From Saccoglossus kowalevskii (taxonomy: Eukaryota; Hemichordata; Enteropneusta; Harrimaniidae), in assembly GCF_000003605.2 (NCBI RefSeq), contig NW_003158001.1:1-21357 (forward strand): DNA of 21,357 nt. The letters are read 5' to 3'. The notes beneath the pieces were generated by a model. That model had not been told where the DNA came from. It ran no database searches and saw nothing but the letters and a program-made list of their open reading frames with translations. Both the position numbers and the translations under genes were made by a program. This document shows positions 11,409-21,357 of the stretch, one piece after another. Numbering within the stretch: position 1 is the first letter of the stretch; every line of letters begins with the position of its first letter.

Positions 11409-11548
11409 TTCATGGGTATGCCTTCGCGTATCCTGTATGTAGTCTTGGGTAATAGTGTGATTTACCCATCACCTAATATTCATGAGTATGTCTTCGCGTA
11501 TCCTGTATGTAGTCTTGGGTAATAGTGTGAATTACCCATCAGCTAATA

Positions 11549-12394
11549 TTCATGGGTATGCCTTCGCGTATCCTGTATGTAGTCTTGGGTAATAGTGTGA
11601 TTTACCCATCAGCTAATATTCATGGGTATGTCTTCACGTATCCTGTATGTGGTCTTGGGTAATAGTGTAATTTACCCATCAGCTAATATTCATGTGTATG
11701 TCTTCGCATATCATGTATGTAGTCTTGGGTAATAGTGTGATTTACCCATCAGCTAATATTCATGGTGTATGTCTTCACGTATCCTGTATGTAGTCTTGGG
11801 TAATAGTGTGATTTACCCATCAGCTAATATTCATGGGGTATGTCTTCACGTATCCTGTATGTAGTATTGGGTAATAGTGTGATTTACCCATCAGCTAATA
11901 TTCATGGGGTATGTCTTCGCGTATCCTGTATGTAGTCTTGGGTAATAGTGTGAATTACCCATCAGCTAATATTCATGGGTATGCCTTCGCGTATCCTGTA
12001 TGTAGTCTTGGGTAATAGTGTGATTTACCCATCAGCTAATATTCATGGGTATGTCTTCACGTATCCTGTATGTGGTCTTGGGTAATAGTGTAATTTACCC
12101 ATCAGCTAATATTCATGTGTATGTCTTCGCATATCCTGTATGTAGTCTTGGGTAATAGTGTGATTTACCCATCAGCTAATATTCATGGTGTATGTCTTCA
12201 CGTATCTTGTATGTAGTCTTGGGTAATAGTGTGATTTACCCATCAGCTAATATTCATGGGGTATGTCTTCACGTATCCTGTATGTAGTCTTGGGTAATAG
12301 TGTGATTTACCCATCAGCTAATATTCATGGGGTATGTCTTCGCGTATCCTGTATGTAGTCTTGGGTAATAGTGTGATTTACCCATCAGCTTTTA
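11549..12394. repeat. Tandem duplication of a 6-monomer unit (2 x 423 bp)
   Basis: Units 11549-11971 and 11972-12394 each contain three 70-bp and three 71-bp monomers, giving 423 bp. The order is ATGCCTTC, GTGGTC with GTGTAATT, TGTGTATG, GGTGTATG, GGGG with CACG, GGGG with CGCG. The unusual GGTGTATG form is shared by both. I see only about four or five differences, including ATCATG near 11712, GTATTGGG near 11865, ATCTTG near 12206 and GAATT/GATTT in the last monomer. The second unit leads directly into the 12253-13854 block. Confidence 0.9.
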
Positions 12395-13854
12395 TTCATG
12401 GGTATGTCTTCGCGTATCCTGTATGTAGTCTTGCGTAATAGTGTGATTTACCCATCAGCTAATATTCATGGGCATGTCTTCGCGTATCCTGTATGTAGCC
12501 TTGGTTAATAGTGTGATTTACCCATCAGCTAATATTCATGGGTATGTCTTCACGTATCCTGTATGTAGTCTTGGGTAATAGTGTGATTTACCCATCAGCT
12601 AATATTCATGTCTTTGCGTATCCTGTATGTAGTCTTGGGTAATAGTGTGATTTACCCATCAGCTAATATTCATGGGTATGCCTTCGCGTATCCTGTATGT
12701 AGTCTTGGGTAATAGTGTGAATTACCCATCAGCTAATATTCATGGGTATGTCTACGCGTATCCTGTATGTAGTCTTGGGTAATAGTGTGATTTACCCATC
12801 AGCTAATATTCATGGGTATGTCTTCGCGTATCCTGTATGTAGTCTTGGGTAATAGTGTGAATTACCCATCAGCTAATATTCATGGGTATATCTTCCCGTA
12901 ACCTGTATGTGGTCTTGGGTAATAGTGTGATTTACCCATCAGCTAATATTCATGGGTATGTCTTCGCATATCCTGTATGTAGTCTTGGGTAATAGTGTGA
13001 TTTACCCATCAGCTAATATTCATGGGTATGTCTTCACGTATCCTGTATGTAGTCTTGGGTAATAGTGTGACCTTCCCATCAGCTAATGTTCATGGGGTAT
13101 CTCTTCGCGTATCCTGTATGTAGTCTTGGGTAATAGTGTGAATTACCCATCAGCTGATATTCATGGGTATGCCTTCGCGTATCCTGTATGTAGCCTTGGG
13201 TAATAGTGTGATTTACCCATCAGCTAATATTCATGGGGTATGTCTTCACGTATCCTGTATGTAGTCTTGGGTAATAGTGTGATTTACCCATCAGCTAATA
13301 TTCATGGGTATGTCTTCGCGTATCCTGTATGTAGTCTTGCGTAATAGTGTGATTTACCCATCAGCTAATATTCATGGGTATGTCTTCGCGTATCCTGTAT
13401 GTAGCCTTGGTTAATAGTGTGATTTACCCATCAGCTAATATTCATGGGTATATCTTCACGTATCCTGTATGTAGTCTTGGGTAATAGTGTGATTTACCCA
13501 TCAGCTAATATTCATGTCTTTGCGTATCCTGTATGTAGTCTTGGGTAATAGTGTGATTTACCCATCAGCTAATATTCATGGGTATGCCTTCGCGTATCCT
13601 GTATGTAGTCTTGGGTAATAGTGTGAATTACCCATCAGCTAATATTCATGGGTATGTCTTCGCGTATCCTGTATGTAGTCTTGGGTAATAGTGTGATTTA
13701 CCCATCAGCTAATATTCATGGGTATGTCTTCGCGTATCCTGTATGTAGTCTTGGGTAATAGTGTGAATTACCCATCAGCTAATATTCATGGGTATGTCTT
13801 CCCGTATCCTGTATGTGGTCTTGGGTAATAGTGTGATTTACCCATCAGCTAATA
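12253..13854. repeat. Long duplicate, copy A (partner 14890-16491)
   Basis: The partner lies at +2637 bp over about 1,602 bp. Matched landmarks are GCTTTTATTC (12391/15028), GGGCATGTC, the TCTACGCG monomer, CCCGTAACCTG (12901/15538), GACCTTCCC (13069/15706), GTTCATGGGGTATCTC and GGTATATC (13444/16081). Similarity ends to the left where copy A has GGTGTATG and copy B has a 64-bp monomer. To the right, copy A continues with CGTATATCC and copy B with CAAGTATTCTG. Confidence 0.92.
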
Positions 13855-14338
13855 TTCATGGGTATGTCTTCGTATATCCTGTATGTAGTCTTGGGTAATA
13901 GTGTGATTTACCCATCAGCTAATATTCATGGGTATGTCTTCACGTATCCTGTATGTAGTCTTGGGTAATAGTGTGAATTACCCATCAGCTAATATTCATG
14001 GGTATGCCTTCGCGTATCCTGTATGTAGTCTTGGGTAATAGTGTGATTTACCCATCAGCTAATATTCATGGGTATGTCTTCACGTATCATGTATGTGGTC
14101 TTGGGTAATAGTGTAATTTACCCATCAGCTAATATTCATGTGTATGTCTTGGCATATCCTGTATGTAGTCTTGGGTAATAGTGTGATTTACCCATCAGCT
14201 AATATTCATGGGTATGTCTTCACGTATCCTGTATGTAGTCTTGGGTAATAGTGTGATTTACTCATCAGCTAATATTCATGGGGTATGTCTTCACGTATCC
14301 TGTATGTAGTCTTGGGTAATAGTGTGATTTACCCATCA
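12809..14338. repeat. Long-range duplicate, right copy (partner 3631-5160)
   Basis: This copy matches 3631-5160 at -9178 bp. It shares the rare ATCATG and TTGGCATATC changes that the tandem copy at 6061 lacks, so the 3.6-kb and 12.8-kb copies are closer to each other than either is to the neighbouring 6-kb copy. Differences include TATATC and GTAACC near 12888-12901 and ATGCC near 13170. Its left two thirds overlap another duplicate pair (12253/14890). Confidence 0.88.
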
Positions 14339-15031
14339 GCTAATATTCATGGGGTATGTCTTCGCGTATCCTGTATGTAGTCTTGGGTAATAGAGAGATT
14401 TACCCATCAGCTAATATTCATGGGTATGTCTTCACGTATCCTGTATGTAGTCTTGGGTAATAGTGTGATTTACCCATCAGCTAATATTCATGGGGTATGT
14501 CTTCACGTATCCTGTATGTAGTCTTGATTAATAGTGTGATTTACCCATCAGCTAATATTCATGGGTATGTCTTCGCGTATCCTGTATGTAGTCTTGGGTA
14601 ATAGTGTGATTTAACCAACAGCTAATATTCATGTCTTCGCGTATCCTGTATGTAGTCTTGGGTAATAGTGTGATTTAACCATCAGCTAATATTCATGTCT
14701 TCGCGTATCCTGTATGTAGCCTTGGTTAATAGTGTGATTTACCCATCAGCTAATATTCATGGGTATGTCTTCACGTATCCTGTATGTAGTCTTGGGTAAT
14801 AGTGTGATTTACCCATCAGCTAATATTCATGTCTTCACGTATCCTGTATGTAGTCTTGGGTAATAGTGTGATTTACCCATCAGCTAATATTCATGGGGTA
14901 TGTCTTCACGTATCCTGTATGTAGTCTTGGGTAATAGTGTGATTTACCCATCAGCTAATATTCATGGGGTATGTCTTCGCGTATCCTGTATGTAGTCTTG
15001 GGTAATAGTGTGATTTACCCATCAGCTTTTA
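13995..15031. repeat. Mid-range duplicate, copy A (partner 19081-20114)
   Basis: The partner lies at +5086 bp, and the first eight monomers also match 9881 onward at -4114 bp. Landmarks are GTGGTC with GTGTAATT, TGTGTATG, ACTCATC, the rare AATAGAGAG (10275, 14389, 19475), TCTTGATTAATAG, GATTTAACC and two 64-bp monomers in a row followed by GTAGCC with GGTTAATAG. The rare AGAGAG change replacing AGTGTG at three sites shows common descent. Confidence 0.88.
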
Positions 15032-16491
15032 TTCATGGGTATGTCTTCGCGTATCCTGTATGTAGTCTTGCGTAATAGTGTGATTTACCCATCAGCTAAT
15101 ATTCATGGGCATGTCTTCGCGTATCCTGTATGTAGCCTTGGTTAATAGTGTGATTTACCCATCAGCTAATATTCATGGGTATGTCTTCACGTATCCTGTA
15201 TGTAGTCTTGGGTAATAGTGTGATTTACCCATCAGCTAATATTCATGTCTTTGCGTATCCTGTATGTAGTCTTGGGTAATAGTGTGATTTACCCATCAGC
15301 TAATATTCATGGGTATGCCTTCGCGTATCCTGTATGTAGTCTTGGGTAATAGTGTGAATTACCCATCAGCTAATATTCATGGGTATGTCTACGCGTATCC
15401 TGTATGTAGTCTTGGGTAATAGTGTGATTTACCCATCAGCTAATATTCATGGGTATGTCTTCGCGTATCCTGTATGTAGTCTTGGGTAATAGTGTGAATT
15501 ACCCATCAGCTAATATTCATGGGTATGTCTTCCCGTAACCTGTATGTGGTCTTGGGTAATAGTGTGATTTACCCATCAGCTAATATTCATGGATATGTCT
15601 TCGCATATCCTGTATGTAGTCTTGGGTAATAGTGTGATTTACCCATCAGCTAATATTCATGGGTATGTCTTCACGTATCCTGTATGTAGTCTTGGGTAAT
15701 AGTGTGACCTTCCCATCAGCTAATGTTCATGGGGTATCTCTTCGCGTATCCTGTATGTAGTCTTGGGTAATAGTGTGAATTACCCATCAGCTGATATTCA
15801 TGGGTATGTCTTCGCGTATCCTGTATGTAGCCTTGGGTAATAGTGTGATTTACCCATCAGCTAATATTCATGGGGTATGTCTTCACGTATCCTGTATGTA
15901 GTCTTGGGTAATAGTGTGATTTACCCATCAGCTAATATTCATGGGTATGTCTTCGCGTATCCTGTATGTAGTCTTGCGTAATAGTGTGATTTACCCATCA
16001 GCTAATATTCATGGGTATGTCTTCGCGTATCCTGTATGTAGCCTTGGTTAATAGTGTGATTTACCCATCAGCTAATATTCATGGGTATATCTTCACGTAT
16101 CCTGTATGTAGTCTTGGGTAATAGTGTGATTTACCCATCAGCTAATATTCATGTCTTTGCGTATCCTGTATGTAGTCTTGGGTAATAGTGTGATTTACCC
16201 ATCAGCTAATATTCATGGGTATGCCTTCGCGTATCCTGTATGTAGTCTTGGGTAATAGTGTGAATTACCCATCAGCTAATATTCATGGCTATGTCTTCGC
16301 GTATCCTGTATGTAGTCTTGGGTAATAGTGTGATTTACCCATCAGCTAATATTCATGGGTATGTCTTCGCGTATCCTGTATGTAGTCTTGGGTAATAGTG
16401 TGAATTACCCATCAGCTAATATTCATGGGTATGTCTTCCCGTATCCTGTATGTAGTCTTGGGTAATAGTGTGATTTACCCATCAGCTAATA
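14890..16491. repeat. Long duplicate, copy B (partner 12253-13854)
   Basis: This copy repeats 12253-13854 monomer for monomer at +2637 bp with few differences: GGATATG near 15592, GGCTATG near 16287, and GTAGTC instead of GTGGTC in the last monomer. The two copies flank a 1,035-bp stretch (13855-14889) that belongs mainly to the 13995/19081 block, so block families are interleaved rather than strictly nested. Confidence 0.92.
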
Positions 16492-16561
16492 TTCATGGGT
16501 ATGTCTTCAAGTATTCTGTATGTAGTCTTGGGTAATAGTGTGATTTACCCATCTGCTAATA

Positions 16562-17124
16562 TTCATGGGGTATGTCTTCGCGTATCCTGTATGTAGTCTT
16601 GGGTAATAGTGTGACTTACCCATCAGCTAATGTTCATGGGGTATCTCTTCGCGTATCCTGTATGTAGTCTTGGGTAATAGTGTGAATTACCCATCAGCTG
16701 ATATTCATGGGTATGTCTTCGCGTATCCTGTATGTAGCCTTGGGTAATAGTGTGATTTACCCATCAGCTAATATTCATGACATATGTCTTCGCGTATCCT
16801 GTATGTAGCTTTAGGTAAAAGCGTGATTTTCCCATCAGCTAATATTCATGGGTATGTCTTCGCGTATCCTATATGTAGTCTTGGGTAATAGTGTGATTTA
16901 CCCATCAGCTTATATTCATGGGTATGTCTTCGCGTATCCTGTATGTAGTCTTGGGTAATAGTGTGATTTACCCATCAGCTAATATTCATGGGTATGTCTT
17001 CGCGTATCCTGTATGTAGCCTTGGTTAATAGTGTGATTTACCCATCAGCTAATATTCGTGGGTATGTCTTCGCGTATCCTGTATGTAGTCTTGGGTAATA
17101 GTGTGATTTACCCATCAGCTAATA
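16562..17124. repeat. 563-bp duplicate, copy A (partner 17395-17957)
   Basis: The partner lies at +833 bp. The shared order is GTGACTTACCC, GTTCATGGGGTATCTC, GAATT with GCTGAT, GTAGCC, a GTAGCTTT form with GATTTTCCC, CCTATATG with CTTAT, GTAGCC with GGTTAATAG, then TTCGTGGG. Copy A has ATGACATATG near 16778 where copy B has ATGGCGTGTG. The copies are more diverged than the 1251-bp and 423-bp pairs, so this is probably an older event. Confidence 0.82.
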
Positions 17125-17328
17125 TTCATGTCTTTGCGTATCCTGTATGTAGTCTTGGGTAATAGTGTGATTTACCCATCAGCTAATATTCATGGGTATG
17201 CCTTCGCGTATCCTGTATGTAGTCTTGGGTAATAGTGTGAATTACCCATCAGCTAATATTCATGGGTATGTCTTCAAGTATCCTGTATGTAGTCTTGGGT
17301 AATAGTGTGATTTACCCATCAGCTAATA

Positions 17329-17394
17329 TTCATGGGTATGTCTTCGCGTATCCTGTAGTCTTGGGTAATAGTGTGATTTACCCATCAGCTAATA
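17329..17394. repeat. 66-bp monomer with a 4-bp loss
   Basis: CCTGTAGTC replaces CCTGTATGTAGTC, removing one of two tandem TGTA words at monomer positions 26-33. This is the only copy of this length that I noticed. It is a clean example of loss between short direct repeats. Confidence 0.9.
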
Positions 17395-17957
17395 TTCATG
17401 GGGTATGTCTTCGCGTATCCTGTATGTAGTCTTGGGTAATAGTGTGACTTACCCATCAGCTAATGTTCATGGGGTATCTCTTCGCGTATCCTGTATGTAG
17501 TCTTGGGTAATGGTGTGAATTACCCATCAGCTGATATTCATGGGTATGTCTTCGCGTATCCTGTATGTAGCCTAGGGTAAAAGTGTGATTTACCCATCAG
17601 CTAATATTCATGGCGTGTGTCTTCGCGTATCCTGTATGTAGCTTTGGGTAATAGCGTGATTTTCCCATCAGCTAATATTCATGGGTATGTCTTCGCGTAT
17701 CCTATATGTAGTCTTGGTTAATAGTGTGATTTACCCATCAGCTTATATTCATGGGTATGTCTTCGCGTATCCTGTATGTAGTCTTGGGTAATAGTGTGAT
17801 TTACCCATCAGCTAATATTCATGGGTATGTCTTCGCGTATCCTGTATGTAGCCTTGGTTAATAGTGTGATTTACCCATCAGCTAATATTCGTGGGTATGT
17901 CTTCACGTATCCTGTATGTAGTCTTGGGTAATAGTGTGATTTACCCATCAGCTAATA
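17395..17957. repeat. 563-bp duplicate, copy B (partner 16562-17124)
   Basis: It matches 16562-17124 at +833 bp. Private changes are GGTGTG near 17511, CCTAGGGTAAAAG near 17572 and GGTTAATAG in the CCTATATG monomer. The ATGGCGTGTGTC start of one monomer (about 17610) is also seen in the duplicated X monomers at 2509 and 2650, although the middles of those monomers differ. Confidence 0.82.
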
Positions 17958-19080
17958 TTCATGGGTATGTTTTCGCGTATCCTGTATGTAGTCTTGGGTA
18001 ATAGTGTGATTTACCCATCAGCTAATATTCATGGGTATGTCTTCACGTATCCTGTATGTAGTCTTGGGTAATAGTGTGATTTACTCATCAGCTAATATTC
18101 ATGGGGTATGTCTTCACGTATCCTGTATGTAGTCTTGGGTAATAGTGTGATTTACCCATCAGCTAATATTCATGGGGTATGTCTTCGCGCATCCTGTATG
18201 TAGTCTTGGGTAATAGTGTGATTTACCCATCAGCTAATATTCATGGGTATGTCTTCACGTATCCTGTATGTAGTCTTGGGTAATAGTGTGATTTACCCAT
18301 CAGCTAATATTCATGGGGTATGTCTTCGCGTATCCTGTATGTAGCCTTGGTTAATAGTGTGATTTACCCATCAGCTAATATTCGTGGGTATGTCTTCACT
18401 TATCCTGTATGAAGTCTTGGGTAATAGTGTGATTTACCCATCAGCTAATATTCATGGGTATGTCTTCGCGTATCCTGTATGTAGTCTTGGGTAATAGTGT
18501 GATTTACCCATCAGCTAATATTCATGGGTATGCCTTCGCGTATCCTGTGTGTAGTCTTGGGTAATAGTGTGAATTACCAATCAGCTAATATTCATGGGTA
18601 TGTCTTCACGTATCCTGTATGTAGTCTTGGGTAATAGTGTGATTTACCCATCACCTAATATTCATGGGTATGTCTTCGCGTATCCTGTATGTAGTCTTGG
18701 GTAATAGTGTGAATTACCCATCAGATAATATTCATGGGTATGCCTTCGCGTATCCTGTATGTAGTCTTGGGTAATAGTGTGAATTACCCATCAGCTAATA
18801 TTCATGGGTATGCCTTCGCGTATCCTGTATGTAGTCTTGGGTAATAGTGTGATTTAGCCATCAGCTAATATTCATGGGTATGTCTTCGCGTATCCTGTAT
18901 GTAGTCTTGGGTAATAGTGTGATTTACCCATCAGCTAATATTCATGGGTATGTCTTCAAGTATCCTGTATGTAGTCTTGGGTAATAGTGTGATTTACCCA
19001 TCACCTAATATTCATGGGTATGTCTTCGCGTATCCTGTATGTAGTCTTGGGTAATAGTGTGAATTACCCATCAGCTAATA

Positions 19081-20114
19081 TTCATGGGTATGCCTTCGCG
19101 TATCCTGTATGTAGTCTTGGGTAATAGTGTGATTTACCCATCAGCTAATATTCATGGGTATGTCTTCACGTATCCTGTATGTGGTCTTGGGTAATAGTGT
19201 AATTTACCCATCAGCTAATATTCATGTGTATGTCTTCGCATATCCTGTATGTAGTCTTGGGTAATAGTGTGATTTACCCATCAGCTAATATTCATGGGTA
19301 TGTCTTCACGTATCCTGTATGTAGTCTTGGGTAATAGTGTGATTTACTCATCAGCTAATATTCATGGGGTATGTCTTCACGTATCCTGTATGTAGTCTTG
19401 GGTAATAGTGTGATTTACCCATCAGCTAATATTCATGGGGTATGTCTTCGCGTATCCTGTATGTAGTCTTGGGTAATAGAGAGATTTACCCATCAGCTAA
19501 TATTCATGGGTATGTCTTCACGTATCCTGTATGTAGTCTTGGGTAATAGTGTGATTTACCCATCAGCTAATATTCATGGGGTATGTCTTCACGTATCCTG
19601 TATGTAGTCTTGATTAATAGTGTGATTTACCCATCAGCTAATATTCATGGGTATGTCTTCGCGTATCCTGTATGTAGTCTTGGGTAATAGTGTGATTTAA
19701 CCATCAGCTAATATTCATGTCTTCGCGTATCATGTATGTAGTCTTGGGTAATAGTGTGATTTAACCATCAGCTAATATTCATGTCTTCGCGTATCCTGTA
19801 TGTAGCCTTGGTTAATAGTGTGATTTACCCATCAGCTAATATTCATGGGTATGTCTTCACGTATCCTGTATGTAGTCTTGGGTAATAGTGTGATTTACCC
19901 ATCAGCTAATATTCATGTCTTCACGTATCCTGTATGTAGTCTTGGGTAATAGTGTGATTTACCCATCAGCTAATATTCATGGGGTATGTCTTCACGTATC
20001 CTGTATGTAGTCTTGGGTAATAGTGTGATTTACCCATCAGCTAATATTCATGGGGTATGTCTTCGCGTATCCTGTATGTAGTCTTGGGTAATAGTGTGAT
20101 TTACCCAGCTAATA
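19081..20114. repeat. Mid-range duplicate, copy B (partner 13995-15031)
   Basis: It matches 13995-15031 at +5086 bp through the same variant order, including AGAGAG near 19479 and two consecutive 64-bp monomers at 19713 and 19777. It ends in a monomer with a 3-bp loss (ACCCAGCT for ACCCATCAGCT near 20103). Straight after it the order jumps to a TGTGTATG monomer, whereas copy A continues with GCTTTTATTC. The jump marks an exchange breakpoint. Confidence 0.87.
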
Positions 20115-20537
20115 TTCATGTGTATGTCTTCGCATATCCTGTATGTAGTCTTGGGTAATAGTGTGATTTACCCATCAGCTAATATTCATGGGTATGTCTT
20201 CACGTATCCTGTATGTAGTCTTGGGTAATAGTGTGATTTACTCATCAGCTAATATTCATGGGGTATGTCTTCACGTATCCTGTATGTAGTCTTGGGTAAC
20301 AGTGTGATTTACCCATCAGCTAATATTCATGGGGTATGTCTTCGCGTATCCTGTATGTAGTCTTGGGTAATAGTGTGTTTTACCCATCAGCTAATATTCA
20401 TGGGTATGTCTTCACGTATCCTGTATGTAGTCTTGGGTAATAGTGTGATTTACCCATCAGCTAATATTCATGGGGTATGTCTTCACGTATCCTGTATGTA
20501 GTCTTGATTAATAGTGTGATTTACCCATCAGCTAATA

Positions 20538-21226
20538 TTCATGGGTATGTCTTCGCGTATCCTGTATGTAGTCTTGGGTAATAGTGTGATTTAACCATCA
20601 GCTAATATTCATGTCTTCGCGTATCCTGTATGTAGTCTTGGGTAATAGTGTGAATTACCCATCAGCTGATATTCATAGGTATGTCTTCGCGTATCCTGTA
20701 TGTAGCCTTGGGTAATAGTGTGATTTACCCATCAGCTTATATTCATGGGTATGTTTTCGCGTATCCTGTATGTAGTCTTGCGTAATAGTGTGATTTACCC
20801 ATCAGCTAATATTCATGGGTATGTCTTCGCGTATCCTGTATGTAGCCTTGGTTAATAGTGTGATTTACCCATCAGCTAATATTCATGGGTATATCTTCAC
20901 GTATCCTGTATGTAGTCTTGGGTAATAGTGTGATTTACCCATCACCTAATATTCATGGGGTATGTCTTCGCGTATCCTGTATGTAGCCTTGGGTAATAGT
21001 GTGATTTACTCATCAGCTAATATTCATGGGTATGTCTTCAAGTATCCTGTATGTAGTCTTGGGTAATAGCGTGATTTACCCATCAGCTAATATTCATGTC
21101 TTCGCGTATCCTGTATGTAGTCTTGGGTAATAGTGTGATTTACCCATCAGCTAATATTCATGGGTATGCCTTCGCGTATCCTGTATGTAGTCTTGGGTAA
21201 TAGTGTGAATTACCAATCAGCTAATA
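20538..21226. repeat. Duplicate block, long form with two extra monomers
   Basis: It matches 10860-11408 but contains two additional 70-bp monomers (a TTGCGTAATAG form and a GTAGCC with GGTTAATAG form, about 20747-20886). The rare CATAGGTATG change sits at 20674, 9678 bp from its partner, and CACCT at 20943, 9818 bp from its partner. The 140-bp difference is exactly two monomers. The GTAGCC/TTGCG/GGTTA order is common elsewhere, so the short form more likely lost two monomers than the long form gained them. Confidence 0.85.
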
Positions 21227-21296
21227 TTCATGGGTATGTCTTCAAGTATCCTGTATGTAGTCTTGGGTAATAGTGTGATTTACCCATCAGCTAATA

Positions 21297-21357
21297 TTCA
21301 TGGGTATGTCTTCACGTATCCTGTATGTAGTCTTGGGTAATAGTGTGAATTACCTGA
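21297..21357. repeat. Partial last monomer; final three bases depart from consensus
   Basis: The monomer follows consensus up to GAATTACC, and the last three bases are TGA where CAT is expected. This could be the array edge, a private variant or an end-of-contig error. Three consecutive mismatches are unusual within the array but too short to identify a flank. Confidence 0.6.

Larger units (their letters stand above)
1..21357. repeat. Satellite DNA array, ~70-bp monomer, ~305 head-to-tail copies
   Basis: The whole window is a direct tandem repeat. Each monomer begins with TTCATGGGTA, carries GTATCCTGTATGTAGTC in the middle and ends with CATCAGCTAATA. All copies read in the same direction, and no unique sequence separates them. 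Lengths are mostly 70 bp, often 71 bp and about thirty times 64 bp. Copies usually differ from consensus at only a few positions. Recurrent variable sites are 13 (T/C), 17-20 (CGCG and derivatives), 33 (A/G), 35 (T/C), 40-41, 51, 53 (T/A), 57-58, 64 and 67. No coding potential is visible. On the + strand, stops fall in two of three phases of each monomer and the 70-bp length shifts phase each time, limiting open frames to about 40 codons. On the - strand every phase has a stop in each monomer. The array probably continues beyond the left edge. The family is not one I recognise. Confidence 0.98.

Noticed and set aside
1-21357. CRISPR array (regular short direct repeats)
   Set aside because: The whole 64-71-bp unit is conserved from copy to copy. 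There are no variable spacers between constant repeats and no cas genes.
1-21357. Coding tandem repeat (repetitive surface or structural protein)
   Set aside because: The 70-bp and 64-bp units are one more than a multiple of three, so the phase shifts each copy. Every + strand frame meets TAG, TAA or TGA within about two monomers. The - strand has stops in all three phases of each monomer. The longest open stretches are only about 40 codons.
1-21357. Iteron cluster of a plasmid replication origin
   Set aside because: Iteron arrays usually hold a handful of about 20-bp repeats beside a rep gene. Here about 305 copies of a 70-bp unit fill 21 kb with no gene.
1-21357. Inverted segments or strand switches within the array
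   Set aside because: Every monomer I read has the TTCATG to GCTAATA orientation on the + strand. I found none in reverse.

Overview
The window is one uninterrupted, head-to-tail tandem array of a satellite-DNA monomer of about 70 bp. I estimate roughly 305 copies (21,357 divided by about 70). Every monomer lies in the same orientation. I see no interruption by a transposon, unique sequence, gene, tRNA, rRNA or CRISPR array. This scale and lack of unique spacers point to a eukaryotic nuclear genome and a heterochromatic or other satellite block. I do not recognise the family and cannot name the species. The two consensus CpGs decay mostly by transitions, which fits an organism with germline CpG methylation, but that is an inference.

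Monomer numbering used throughout: position 1 is the first T of TTCATGGGTA, and 4467-4536 is a good consensus copy. The consensus is about 40% G+C and T-rich on this strand (about 27 T to 15 A per monomer). Three length classes recur: 70 bp, 71 bp (one extra G in the GGG at 6-8) and 64 bp (6 bp lost between two ATG triplets). Two overlapping hairpins compete for one TACCCA arm. Stop codons occur in two of three phases per monomer on the + strand and in all three phases on the - strand, so nothing long can be coding.

The real information is in the order of the variant monomers. Diagnostic substitutions recur in the same order over blocks of 4 to 22 monomers. Blocks were copied in tandem (280 bp at 9601/9881, 423 bp at 11549/11972, 1251 bp at 4810/6061) and at a distance (offsets 2637, 5086, 9178 and 9678/9818 bp). 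Several copies are about 99% identical, whereas monomers inside one block differ from each other more. This is higher-order-repeat-like organisation without a single fixed period, as expected from repeated unequal exchange.

Layout: 1-1390 is ordinary array. 1390-3290 is a more heterogeneous stretch with many private substitutions and indels. 3220-8290 contains the 1251-bp tandem blocks. 8290-12400 is a mosaic with the 280-bp and 423-bp duplications. 12250-16490 is a pair of 1.6-kb copies. 16560-17960 is a pair of 563-bp copies. 17960-21357 is further copies of blocks seen at 10-15 kb. The last three bases depart from the monomer.
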